This document shows, piece by piece, positions 49,611 to 58,065 of a stretch of 64,000 bases of DNA (within the stretch, counting starts at the first letter, position 1; every line of letters begins with the position of its first letter). The notes under the pieces are model-generated. The model made no database searches. It saw nothing but the letters and a program-made list of their open reading frames with translations, and was not told the DNA's origin. The translations under genes and the position numbers were made by a program. This DNA comes from Acidobacteriota bacterium. GTDB taxonomy: Bacteria; Acidobacteriota; UBA6911; RPQK01; JAJDTT01. The stretch lies in contig JAPPLF010000025.1 of assembly GCA_028874215.1 (NCBI GenBank), forward strand, positions 1 to 64,000. The letters are read 5' to 3'.

Positions 49611-51284
49611 GTGGCGAAGAAGCTGAGCCGGAGGGAGTTTCAACGGAACGTGGGTGCGCTGACGCTGGCGGGGACCGGTGTGGCGTCGGCGGGACCGTCC
49701 GAGGCCGGAACCCGGCGCCTGTCGCTGCCTCCGCTTTTCTACAACAACGACGGCAGCTTCCTCTTCTTCCCGGACCCGCCCAGGACGCCTGAGGACTTCG
49801 TCTACGAAGCGGTGGGCCGGTTTGCCGGAACCCAGATCGGCGCCGTGGTCTGCCACATGTTCGGGTTCGGCGACGCGGTTCCCCTGTTTCCCACCCGGGT
49901 TCGGGAGGCGGAGGGGATCGACCGGGACAGCTTTCTCCACGTCAGCGAGTGGAAACAGCAGACTTGTATCCGCGGACTGCTGGACCAGGGCATCGATCCC
50001 TGGCAGCTCTCTCTGGAACGGGCCCACGAAGCCGGCATGCAGTACTGGATCGGCATGCGTTTCAATGACCTTCATGGACCCCGCTTCCAATGGCCCAGCC
50101 GGTTCCGGGTCGCCCATCGGGAGTACGAACTGGGAGAAAACTGCGGCACCGGGGTCCACGGTCCCGAAAGCGTCTACGGGGAAAAATGCGTCGGCCTCAA
50201 TTTCGCCATTCCCGAGGTCCGGGCGCACCGGCTCGAGCTGATCGAGGACGTGTGCACCCGTTACGACGCGGAAGGTTTCGAGTGGGACCTCCTGCGCGAG
50301 CCGGGCCATTATTTCCCCGACATCGACCGGGGAAGGACGATCCTGACCGGGTATCTGCGGGAGGCCCGGGCCCTGTTCCAGCGCATCGGAACCGACCGGG
50401 GCCGGCCCCTGGGATTCGGGATCCGGGTCCCGGCGACGCTGGAGAAGTGCCATGAGATCGGACTGGAGCTGAAGACCTGGATCCACGAGGGGTTGGTCGA
50501 CTACATCTCTCCCGGCGTCCATTGGGACACGGCCACCGGCATGCCCTACGGCGAGTTCGTCGCCCTGGCGAAGGGGACTTCCTGCAAGGTCTACGCTTGT
50601 ACCTCCGAACAGGTGGGCCCGGGCTACCATCGGCGGCCGCCTGCCGCGACGCTCCGGGCCGGCGCCGCCAACGCCTGGCGCCAGGGAGTCGACGGGATCT
50701 ACATGTTCAACTTCCACCACCACATCGGCCACAACCTGAAGGAAGCCGAAGTGGTGTTCCAGGAGCTGGGTGACCCCAAGACGCTGGAGCACAAGGACAA
50801 GCTCTACACCGAGGTCGGGTGTTACGACTGCCTGAAGAAGTACCCCCGCAGCAGCGACGTCTTCCAGGCCTTCGTTCACCAATTGCCCGAGGCGCTGGCC
50901 GAGGGGAAGACCAAGACGGTGGATGTCCTGGTGGCCGACGATCTGGACATGGCGCGGCGAAGGGGCATGCTCCAGGAGATCAGGTTGAGCCTGACCGTGG
51001 TGGGCCTGACCTGGGAGGATGTCCTGGAGTTGAACTGGAACGGGCGTCCGTTGCCGGAAAACCCTCGGCTGGAGATCCCCATGAACCGGGTCGGTCCGGG
51101 GCCCATCGAGTACCAGGGCAACTACATCATGTCCTACGACCTGACGCACGGAGACTGGATCCGGCAGGGGGTCAACCGGCTGGAGGCCACCCTCCGGAAG
51201 CGCAACCCCCAGGTCCGCGTCGAAATGATCCTCCACAGCCTGGAGTTGACCATCGAGTACCGGACGCTGCCCACTCGGGTATGA
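49611..51284 (+). CDS. Exported TIM-barrel glycosidase-like protein (paralog of 17380-19017)
   Basis: A 557-residue protein starting GTG 49611 with a strong GGGAGGA. The N-terminus KKLSRREFQRNVGALTLAG resembles a twin-arginine signal. The barrel region has LPPLFYNNDGSFLFFPDPPRTPEDF, MQYWIGMRFNDLHGPRF, YDAEGFEWDLLREPGHYF, GLVDYISPGVHWDTATGMPY and GVDGIYMFNFHHH. The protein at 17380 has an equivalent of each (FNNDGDDALFFPSDLPATP, LELDFWRHPPYF, GADGIYLFNLFP). A beta domain closes the chain. The acidic pair in FEWDLLREP is a candidate active site. It follows the Gfo/Idh/MocA gene, probably as one operon with the LLM gene after it. Confidence 0.7.
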   Translation: MAKKLSRREFQRNVGALTLAGTGVASAGPSEAGTRRLSLPPLFYNNDGSFLFFPDPPRTPEDFVYEAVGRFAGTQIGAVVCHMFGFGDAVPLFPTRVREAEGIDRDSFLHVSEWKQQTCIRGLLDQGIDPWQLSLERAHEAGMQYWIGMRFNDLHGPRFQWPSRFRVAHREYELGENCGTGVHGPESVYGEKCVGLNFAIPEVRAHRLELIEDVCTRYDAEGFEWDLLREPGHYFPDIDRGRTILTGYLREARALFQRIGTDRGRPLGFGIRVPATLEKCHEIGLELKTWIHEGLVDYISPGVHWDTATGMPYGEFVALAKGTSCKVYACTSEQVGPGYHRRPPAATLRAGAANAWRQGVDGIYMFNFHHHIGHNLKEAEVVFQELGDPKTLEHKDKLYTEVGCYDCLKKYPRSSDVFQAFVHQLPEALAEGKTKTVDVLVADDLDMARRRGMLQEIRLSLTVVGLTWEDVLELNWNGRPLPENPRLEIPMNRVGPGPIEYQGNYIMSYDLTHGDWIRQGVNRLEATLRKRNPQVRVEMILHSLELTIEYRTLPTRV

Positions 51285-51292
51285 GCCGGAAG

Positions 51293-51311
51293 CGGCGGTT
51301 GCCAACCGCCG
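51293..51311. repeat. Short palindrome CGGCGGTT-GCC-AACCGCCG
   Basis: A 19-nt member of the dispersed palindrome family, 9 nt after the stop codon of the glycosidase-like gene and 20 nt before the LLM start codon. The Shine-Dalgarno of the LLM gene lies just 3' of it. Confidence 0.7.
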
Positions 51312-51331
51312 ACGAAAGGAGACAACAGCGC

Positions 51332-52459
51332 ATGAACGGTGACACCGACGGTGGAGCGCGATCCATCAAATACGGCATGTTCATCATGCCCTACCATCCT
51401 TCCGGCAAGCCGCTGGCCCAGTGCTTCGACGAGGACGTCGAACTGGTCATCCGGGCGGAGGAGCTCGGTTTCGACGAGTTCTGGATCGGCGAGCACCACA
51501 CGATGAGGTTCGAGCCCATCGTGGTCCCGGAGGTGTTCATCGGACGCGTGCTTGGCGTGACGGAGCGGATTCGTCTGGGAGCCGCGCCCGTATGCCTCAA
51601 TCTGCACCATCCGGCGTACGTGGCCACGCGGCTCGGCTTTCTGGATCATCTTTCAAAAGGAAGGCTCAATCTCTGCTTCGCGCCCAACAGCGTCAGCACC
51701 GACATGGAACTCTACGGCTACCATCCGAAAGATGGCGGCGCCATGACGAGGGAAGCGCTGGACGTCATCCTCGACTTGTGGGCGTCGGACCCGCCCTACC
51801 ACCACGAAGGCAAATTCTGGCAGTTCTCGCTGGAGGAGAACGTCGATGAGGCGACGGGGATCGGTTTCATTTTCAAGCCTCTGCAGCAGCCGCATCCACC
51901 CATCGCCATGCCGGGCCTCAGCCGCAACTCGGGCACCCTCACCCTGGCCGGCCAGCGCGGGTACGCTCCCTTCTCGGCCGCCCTGGCCACCGGAAACGTC
52001 CTGGCGGACAACTGGGCCACCTACGCCCGGGCCGCCGCCGAAGCGGGCCGCGAACCCGATCCCGGGACCTGGAAGGTCTGCCGCGCCATCTTCCTGGCCG
52101 ACACGACCGAGGAGGCGGTGAAGCTCGCCCGCAACAACTCGGTGGGGGGGAACTACGAGTACATCGCGTCCCTGATGGACAACTCACTGGGGCACCGGGA
52201 CATCCTGAAGCGCGACCTCGACATGCCGGACGCCGAGTGCAACATGGATTTCTGGCTCAAGGAGCAGATCATCGCCGGCGACGTCGACGAGGTGCTCCGG
52301 CGGTTGCTGGAGCTCATGGAAGAGAGCGGACCTTTCGGCACCCTGGTCCTGATGGGCTTCGACTGGGACGACAAGCCGAGTTGGATCCGCAACCTGGAAC
52401 TGTTCGCCAATGAGCTGATGCCCGCCTTGAACAAGGCCGTTTCCGGCGTTACGGCGTGA
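51332..52459 (+). CDS. LLM-class flavin-dependent oxidoreductase (bacterial luciferase-like)
   Basis: A 375-residue flavin monooxygenase-like TIM barrel. Segments: IKYGMFIMPYHPSGKPL, VIRAEELGFDEFWIGEHHTM, RIRLGAAPVCLNLHHPAYVATRLGFLDHLSKGRLNLCFAPNSVSTDMELYG, QQPHPPIAMPGLSRNS and NVLADNWATYARAAAEAG. The WIGEHHT motif is typical of the FMN-dependent, LuxA-like subgroup, unlike the F420-type gene at 8861. ATG 51332 follows AAAGGAGA. It closes the carbohydrate-related operon. Substrate unknown. Confidence 0.88.
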   Translation: MNGDTDGGARSIKYGMFIMPYHPSGKPLAQCFDEDVELVIRAEELGFDEFWIGEHHTMRFEPIVVPEVFIGRVLGVTERIRLGAAPVCLNLHHPAYVATRLGFLDHLSKGRLNLCFAPNSVSTDMELYGYHPKDGGAMTREALDVILDLWASDPPYHHEGKFWQFSLEENVDEATGIGFIFKPLQQPHPPIAMPGLSRNSGTLTLAGQRGYAPFSAALATGNVLADNWATYARAAAEAGREPDPGTWKVCRAIFLADTTEEAVKLARNNSVGGNYEYIASLMDNSLGHRDILKRDLDMPDAECNMDFWLKEQIIAGDVDEVLRRLLELMEESGPFGTLVLMGFDWDDKPSWIRNLELFANELMPALNKAVSGVTA

Positions 52460-52561
52460 ACGCCTCCGGTGTGCTGAGCTGCCTGTAGAGGGGATGGAAT
52501 CTGACTTATTGCAGGCAGGTTCGGCCAGATTCCTGTGGTAGCATGATGGTAGTTGGCACCT

Positions 52562-52573
52562 CTTGGATCCAAG
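52562..52573. promoter_or_regulatory. 12-bp palindrome CTTGGATCCAAG upstream of a DUF433 gene
   Basis: A perfect palindrome 46 nt before the antitoxin start. Position and symmetry make it a candidate operator for the toxin-antitoxin operon; short palindromes occur by chance, so this is tentative. Confidence 0.35.
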
Positions 52574-52619
52574 TTTTTCGGAAAGCGGACGGAAGGCGCT
52601 TAGCCGAGGAGGAGACCAG

Positions 52620-53315
52620 ATGTTCGATCGAGCAGTAGGGGACCTCCGCGAGCTTCCCTCCTACACAGTTTCCGAGGTTGCGCACTACCTTACCGTGCCG
52701 CCGTCGACCATCCGGTTTTGGTCCGTTGGCCGGGGTCCTTATGAGCCACTCATTGAACTCCCCGACTGTTCCCCAAACAACCCAACGCTGCTCTCGTTCC
52801 TTAACCTCGTTGAACTCCACGTTCTCGCTGCCGTCAGGCGCAAGCATGGTGTAGCAATGCCGAAGGTCCGAAAGGCCATCAAGTACTTGATGGAGACCGC
52901 TCCATCCGTAACCGACCAGCGGCATCCGTTGATCAGTTACGAAATGGAGACAGACGGCCTGGATCTGTTCATCGAACGCTATGGACGGCTGATCAATATC
53001 AGTCAGTCGGGTCAGTTGGCGATGCGGGAGCTTATCCAAACTGCCTTACATCGGATCGTGCGCGACTCCCGCAAGGTGCCCATCAGGCTGTATCCATTCA
53101 CCCGAACCGAAATGCGAGATGCACCCGAGATGGTGGTCATAGACCCAAGGCTGTCTGCTGGCCGACCCGTGATCGCCGGAACCGGGCTCACAACCCAGAT
53201 CATTGCCGAGCGCTACAAGGCGGGTGAGTCAGTCACCCAGCTAGCAAGAGACTACGGGCGTGAAGAATCGGAAATCGAAGAAGCGCTCCGGTGTGAGATC
53301 AAGCTCGCCGCGTGA
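52620..53315 (+). CDS. DUF433-domain antitoxin with MerR-like N-terminal helix-turn-helix
   Basis: A 231-residue protein. The N-terminal part (YTVSEVAHYLTVPPSTIRFWSVGRG) is a MerR-like DNA-binding segment. The C-terminal 60 residues (VVIDPRLSAGRPVIAGTGLTTQIIAERYKAGESVTQLARDYGREESEIEEALRCE) form the DUF433 domain. Both are typical of antitoxins paired with PIN-like nucleases. ATG 52620 has GAGGAGGAG just before it. Its 3' end overlaps the PIN-like gene by 56 nt in a different frame. Confidence 0.82.
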   Translation: MFDRAVGDLRELPSYTVSEVAHYLTVPPSTIRFWSVGRGPYEPLIELPDCSPNNPTLLSFLNLVELHVLAAVRRKHGVAMPKVRKAIKYLMETAPSVTDQRHPLISYEMETDGLDLFIERYGRLINISQSGQLAMRELIQTALHRIVRDSRKVPIRLYPFTRTEMRDAPEMVVIDPRLSAGRPVIAGTGLTTQIIAERYKAGESVTQLARDYGREESEIEEALRCEIKLAA

Positions 53316-53718
53316 GGAACCCACCCTCTTCCTGGATCGCAATCTCGGAAGGCACATCATTGCAAACCGGCTTCGGCGGGAAGGCATGAAAGTCGAGGTG
53401 CATGATGACCACCTGCCGACAGATGCGCCAGACGAAGAATGGATTGCTCTCGTCGGAGAGAGGGGCTGGATTGCGCTCACGAAAGATCGCAACCTCCGCT
53501 ACCGGGCTGCTGAGATCAAATCTGTTGCTCAAAATGCAGCTCGGATCATCGTAATTCGAGCCAAGAATGCAACAGGGTCCGATATTGCTGAGTTGTTGGT
53601 GAAAGGAGGGCGCCAGATCGCTCGCTTCGCAGCGAAGCAGGATGCTCCATTCGTTGCTGCAATTTATCGTAGCGGCAGGGTGAAAAGGTATCCCGTGGAC
53701 CTCTCGAGCAGAGTATGA
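53260..53718 (+). CDS. PIN-like nuclease toxin (VapC45/DUF5615-type)
   Basis: A 152-residue PIN-like protein. LFLDRNLGRHIIANRLRREGMKVEVHDDHLP carries the first acidic residue. DEEWIALVGERGWIALTKDRNLRYRAAEI carries the second pair, in the arrangement of the PIN-like VapC45 group. The start GTG 53260 lies inside the antitoxin gene. The first 20 residues (KNRKSKKRSGVRSSSPREE) are basic and may be translated from overlap only. A later start near the conserved LFLD is also possible. It should be an RNase held by the DUF433 partner. Confidence 0.8.
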   Translation: MKNRKSKKRSGVRSSSPREEPTLFLDRNLGRHIIANRLRREGMKVEVHDDHLPTDAPDEEWIALVGERGWIALTKDRNLRYRAAEIKSVAQNAARIIVIRAKNATGSDIAELLVKGGRQIARFAAKQDAPFVAAIYRSGRVKRYPVDLSSRV

Positions 53719-53819
53719 ACCACCGGATTTGTTGTCTGGCCAGAGCCGCGGCTTGGTTGTTCACAGATAGTTGACACAATTTACAAACCGATAACTGTCT
53801 CTCTGGTGAGAGGTTCAGG
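53719..53819. other. Convergent spacer with no gene
   Basis: A 101-nt gap between the PIN-like gene and the SDR gene, AT-richer than its surroundings. I see no clear terminator hairpin or T-tract. Confidence 0.3.
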
Positions 53820-54578
53820 TCAGGCCAGAGCCGCTCCGTCGACGTTCATTACTTGTCCGGCGACGAAGGAGGCTTTGTCCGAACACAACCAAACGATGGC
53901 CTCGGCGATTTCCTCGGGCCGTCCCATGCGACCGATTCTAAGACTGTCTCGATATTCTTTGACTAATGCGGGATAGTCCAACTCCTGCTGGTCGACCATT
54001 TCCGTCTGGACGAATCCGGGATTGATGGCGTTCACACGAATATTCCTGGCGACCAGGTCGACCGCGGCCGCCCGTGTCAGCATGGTGACAGCCACCTTGG
54101 ACGCTCCATATACCGCCAGGTCGGGGGTTCCCGCCCCACCGGCGACAGAGGCGATGTTCACGATCACTCCGGACCCCTGCCGAAGCATCTGGATGATTTC
54201 ATATTTCATGCACAGCCAGATGCCCTTGGTGTTGGTTGCCATCACACGATCGTAGTTTTCCTCGGTGCACTCATGGATCTTGCCCATTTCTCCCAGAATG
54301 CCGGCAACGTTGATCCCGCAATCCAGCCGGCCATGGCGGCTCACGCAGGCTTGGACCAGCGCCTCGACTTCGGCGGCTTTCGACACATCGCAGCCAACGG
54401 CCATCGCCTCCCCACCGGCCGCTTGGACCAACCGGACGGTCTCGCTCGCTTTGTCCTGTTGCACATCAGCCACGACCACTTCGGCGCCTTCCCGGGCAAG
54501 CAGTAGACAGGTGGCTCGGCCAATTCCTGAGGCCCCGCCCGTTACCAAAGCAATTCGGTTGTTGAGACTGGCTGCCAT
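53820..54578 (-). CDS. SDR-family oxidoreductase (FabG/glucose-dehydrogenase-like)
   Basis: A 252-residue classical SDR with all marks: TGGASGIG (13-20), D63-V for cofactor, NVAG, S144, Y157 and K161, then NAINPGFVQTEM and the C-terminal FVAGQVMNVDGA. The D in VVVADVQQD at the end of the second strand favours NAD+ over NADP+. It should oxidise or reduce an alcohol/ketone. No partner gene lies on the same strand immediately around it: the PIN-like gene is convergent and the CRTAC1 gene upstream ends 140 nt away. Confidence 0.9.
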   Translation of the reverse strand: MAASLNNRIALVTGGASGIGRATCLLLAREGAEVVVADVQQDKASETVRLVQAAGGEAMAVGCDVSKAAEVEALVQACVSRHGRLDCGINVAGILGEMGKIHECTEENYDRVMATNTKGIWLCMKYEIIQMLRQGSGVIVNIASVAGGAGTPDLAVYGASKVAVTMLTRAAAVDLVARNIRVNAINPGFVQTEMVDQQELDYPALVKEYRDSLRIGRMGRPEEIAEAIVWLCSDKASFVAGQVMNVDGAALA

Positions 54579-54718
54579 GAGAACCTCCTTCGAGCGTCAA
54601 TGGTGTTTTCGGATCTGCGGACGAGAATTCCTATTGTCACTAATAGTTTCTCTCTGTTTCCAGATCTATTGAAAGATGACTGGGAGCTCCAACGCCGCTC
54701 TTGGGGAAACCTGGTCCA

Positions 54719-56476
54719 CTACGGCTTCCACGGTATTCCGGAGCCTTCCTGGAGGGTGACGAGGCGATCCGCTTCCACCCCTTCCCAGGTCTCGCTGCCA
54801 CCCCCGGGCCAGTGGACGATGACGGCCTCGACCTCTTTGTCCCGGCCCAAGCCGAAGTGCACCCGATGGTCGTTGGCGTTCAGATAGCTGCCGTCGGTAT
54901 GTGCGCGGCGCCATAACGTGCTCTGACCCTGGCGCTGCACTCCCACCCGGGCTCCCACCCCGTAGCGGTTGCTTTGCGTCCCCTCCAGTTGAATTTGCAG
55001 CCAGTGGTGCCGCGACCCGGTCCCGTTCAACAGCAACCGTACGGGCCCGTTGTTGTTGGTGATCAGAATGTCCACGTCACCATCGTTGTCGATATCGCCA
55101 AAGGCGGCTCCCCGGCTCACTTCCGACAGTTGCAGGGCCGCTCCCGCCTCGGCGGTCGTTTCCCGATAGTTCCCGTCTCCCTCGTTATGGAACAGTTGGT
55201 TGATTTGATCGTAGGCATAATCGGCCGGTTCGGCCAGCCGCGTCATTCGCACCGCGCCATTGGCCATGAACAGATCCAGGTGCCCGTCGTTGTCGTAGTC
55301 GAACCACCGGGTGCCGAAACCGGTGTAATTGTGAACCCGGGTCAATCCGAAACGGCTGGTCTGGTCGGAAAAGCCGCCGGCGCCATCGTTCAGGTAGAGG
55401 GTATGGGTCTCTTCCGTCAGATGGGTCATGAAGAGGTCTTCGCTGCCGTCGTTGTTGAAATCGGCGGCCGTGACCCCCATGCTGGCTTCCGCTTGGCCGT
55501 CGACGTTGAACGCCGTCCCTGAGAACAACCCCGCCTCTTCGAAGCTTCCGTTTCCCCGGTTGAGCCAGAGTTGATTGGGAGTCTTGTCATTGGCGACGTA
55601 GATATCCGTCCAACCGTCATCATTGAAGTCCGCGCAAACGACGCCCAATCCATTGCCGAACGCGGCCGCCAGGCCCGCCTGCTCCGTCACGTCGACAAAT
55701 CGGCGCCCGCCGTCGTTGCGAAAGAACCGGTCCGGCAATGGGGAATAGACTGTGGGGAAACAGTAATCCCTGGCGCCCGCGGTTCTGCAAACCTGGTTTC
55801 CCGCGACCGTGAACCCAACGTAGTTTGTCAGGAACAAATCTAGGTCGCCGTCGCGATCGTAGTCCAGGAAGGCGGCGCTGGTGGTCCAGCGGGAATCCTC
55901 GGCTCCCACTCCCTTCATTGGGGTGAAGGTCCCGTCTCCGTTGTTGCGATACAAGAGATTGGGTCCGTAGTTGGTCAGGTAGAGGTCGAGGTCTCCGTCG
56001 TTGTCGTAGTCCCCAACCGCGGCCCCCATCCCGTAGCTGACCGAGTCGACTCCGGCTTGGGCGGTGACCTCCCTGAACTTGAGACTTCCGCCGGGGATCA
56101 GATCGTTTCGATACAACCGGTGCCCCGGTTTCCACCCGGGATCTGGAGGAAACCAGGACTGGGAGGGAGTCTTGGCCGGTTCCAGCATCGCGCCTTGCAC
56201 CAGGTAGACATCCAGGTCGCCGTCGCCGTCGTAGTCCAACAGGGCGGCTCCGGAGCCCACGATTTCAGGCAGGTAAAACTTGCCGCCGGCCCCGTTGAAG
56301 TGCTGGAAATCCAGCCCCACCCGGGAAGCCGCTTCCGAGAAAAGGGGAGTTGGAAGCGATGGGTCTTGCGCCACAAGAGCCGGCCAGGCCGAGGCTCCCC
56401 AGAGGAGTCCGGCCAGCAGCCGGCCGGCGGGCCGTCGGCAGGACCGCCGGGCCGGAGAGGCAGCCACATTTCTCAT
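54719..56476 (-). CDS. CRTAC1-type FG-GAP/VCBS repeat protein with ASPIC/UnbV domain
   Basis: A 585-residue exported protein with an arginine-rich signal region. Seven calcium-binding DxDxDGxxD-type motifs occur through the chain (DYDGDGDLDVYL, DYDNDGDLDLYL, DYDRDGDLDLFL, DFNDDGWTDIYV, DFNNDGSEDLFM, DYDNDGHLDLFM, DIDNDGDVDILI), forming an integrin-like propeller. The last 80 residues are an ASPIC/UnbV domain (RYGVGARVGV, SYLNANDHRVHFGLG, VHWPGGGSETWEGV). Function is not established. Its start overlaps the stop of the TPR gene (ATGA), so translation is coupled. Extracellular or surface location is likely. Confidence 0.88.
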   Translation of the reverse strand: MRNVAASPARRSCRRPAGRLLAGLLWGASAWPALVAQDPSLPTPLFSEAASRVGLDFQHFNGAGGKFYLPEIVGSGAALLDYDGDGDLDVYLVQGAMLEPAKTPSQSWFPPDPGWKPGHRLYRNDLIPGGSLKFREVTAQAGVDSVSYGMGAAVGDYDNDGDLDLYLTNYGPNLLYRNNGDGTFTPMKGVGAEDSRWTTSAAFLDYDRDGDLDLFLTNYVGFTVAGNQVCRTAGARDYCFPTVYSPLPDRFFRNDGGRRFVDVTEQAGLAAAFGNGLGVVCADFNDDGWTDIYVANDKTPNQLWLNRGNGSFEEAGLFSGTAFNVDGQAEASMGVTAADFNNDGSEDLFMTHLTEETHTLYLNDGAGGFSDQTSRFGLTRVHNYTGFGTRWFDYDNDGHLDLFMANGAVRMTRLAEPADYAYDQINQLFHNEGDGNYRETTAEAGAALQLSEVSRGAAFGDIDNDGDVDILITNNNGPVRLLLNGTGSRHHWLQIQLEGTQSNRYGVGARVGVQRQGQSTLWRRAHTDGSYLNANDHRVHFGLGRDKEVEAVIVHWPGGGSETWEGVEADRLVTLQEGSGIPWKP

Positions 56477-57882
56477 GGCCGCTTGCCCGCCTGCCGCAAC
56501 CTTTGCAGGAACTTCCCGACATCGGCCGCCAGTTCACGCTTCCCCATGGAAAAGGCCTTTGCCTGGGCCTTTACGGCAGAGTCGACGGCTTTATCCAGCT
56601 CGCCCAGGCGGGCGTAGCTGTGAGCCAGTACGTAATGGCGCACCGGGGTTCCCTCATCCTCTACCGTCAGGGTCTTCAGGAAGTGACCGATCGCCTCCGC
56701 ATCCCTCCCTTGTTTCTGAAGCAGCAGCCCCAGCTGAAAATGGGCATCCATGAAATGCGACCGATTCTCGATGGCCAGGCGGAAGCGTTCTTCCGCCTCT
56801 CTCACCTGACCGCCGTTTGCCAGATTGGCGCCCAATAGGTAATGCGACTCGGCCCGGTAAGGATCGAGTTCCAGAGCTTTCCGGAACGCTTCTTCAGCTT
56901 CCTGACCGCGACTCTGAAGCGTTCGTAGAATACCCAGATTGTGGTGGATTTCGTGAAGCCGGGGATCGAGTCTGTGCGCCGCCTGGTAATGTTCTTCCGC
57001 CTTGACCAGATCTCCCAGGGTGAGAAAGTTGAAGAACAGGTTGGCGTGCGCCCCGGCGTGCCGGGGGTCTTCTTTCAGGGCCCGCTCAAACTCGCCAAGC
57101 GCTTCAGAGATTTGCGCTTTCCTCTGAAATCCCAGTCCTCGCAGGTAGTGGTATTCCGCCTTGGATTGAAGCCGGCGGAGCGAATCCAACAGAGGGTCCA
57201 CCAAGGGAGGCGGATCCCCCTGAACCCGTTGAAAAAGGAGTAGGTGCCGGCGAGCCTTCTCTTTTTTTCCCAGGCTGCGGTACACGGTGCCGAGCCCATA
57301 GTGGGCGGCCCCGAAATCGGGCGCCAACCGGGAAGCGGTCCGGTAGCTCTTCAAGGCTGCCCGAGTCTCGCCTCGAGCAAACCGGACCCGGCCGAGTCCG
57401 TAATGGGCACGTGCAGAATCGGGATGTTGCCGAACCACCTCGCGATAAATCTTTCCGCTCTCGTCCCAGTCGCCCACCGTCCGAAGCAGTTTGCCGAGTC
57501 TCAGTTGCGCCGGAAGATAGTCCGGGGCCAATTCGACGGCTCTCCGAAGAGCGGGAATCGCTTCTGCATCCCGGCCGATCGCGGTCATCGCGACGCCCAG
57601 ATAGTACGGCCAGCGAAAGTTGGATGGTTCGATGGACCCGACTCGCCGGTAAAACGTGGAGGCGAGTTCATATTGTCCGAAACCGTGCAGAAGCATTGCC
57701 AGCCGGCCATTGAGTTCGCTATCCGCCGGGTTTTCCAGAGCTTCCCGATAGGTTTCAAGCAGCCGTTGACGGTCACGGGGCTCGAAAGCTTCCAGCAACC
57801 GTTCGGCCAATTGGGGCGGTGGAGGCGATTCCGGGGTCGCGGCAGCGATGAAAACCAAACTCAAGGTCCAAAGCGGCAGCAT
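56473..57882 (-). CDS. Exported TPR-repeat protein coupled to the CRTAC1 gene
   Basis: A 469-residue protein with a signal peptide (MLPLWTLSLVFIAAATP). About ten TPR units follow, for example YELASTFYRRVGSIEPSNFRW, AIPALRRAVELAPDYLPAQLRLGKLL, WDESGKIYREVVRQHPDSARAHYGLGRV, ALGEFERALKEDPRHAGAHANL and AEEAFRKALELDPYRAESHYLLGANL. The gene lies directly upstream of the CRTAC1 gene with a 4-nt overlap. The 183-nt gap beyond it is divergent from the GWxTD gene. The TPR array suggests a scaffold for the CRTAC1 protein or for its cytochrome neighbour. Confidence 0.88.
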   Translation of the reverse strand: MLPLWTLSLVFIAAATPESPPPPQLAERLLEAFEPRDRQRLLETYREALENPADSELNGRLAMLLHGFGQYELASTFYRRVGSIEPSNFRWPYYLGVAMTAIGRDAEAIPALRRAVELAPDYLPAQLRLGKLLRTVGDWDESGKIYREVVRQHPDSARAHYGLGRVRFARGETRAALKSYRTASRLAPDFGAAHYGLGTVYRSLGKKEKARRHLLLFQRVQGDPPPLVDPLLDSLRRLQSKAEYHYLRGLGFQRKAQISEALGEFERALKEDPRHAGAHANLFFNFLTLGDLVKAEEHYQAAHRLDPRLHEIHHNLGILRTLQSRGQEAEEAFRKALELDPYRAESHYLLGANLANGGQVREAEERFRLAIENRSHFMDAHFQLGLLLQKQGRDAEAIGHFLKTLTVEDEGTPVRHYVLAHSYARLGELDKAVDSAVKAQAKAFSMGKRELAADVGKFLQRLRQAGKRP

Positions 57883-58065
57883 GGTCCTGATGATACCTGT
57901 TTGCCAAAAATGGGCTCAAGATGAGGGGCGCACCGGCGAACACCGGAATTGCTGACAAGAAAAGCGTTTTCTGACCGGGCCGTCCGTGTTTGTTGTACCG
58001 AACGGAGCGGAGGGTATAATGGGACCAATTCACCGTCGGTCGGGGTCAGGTTCTCCGAGGTGCCA
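57883..58065. promoter_or_regulatory. Divergent promoter region of the CRTAC1 and GWxTD operons
   Basis: A 183-nt gap with promoters for both sides. By eye I see no palindrome strong enough to call an operator. Confidence 0.35.
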
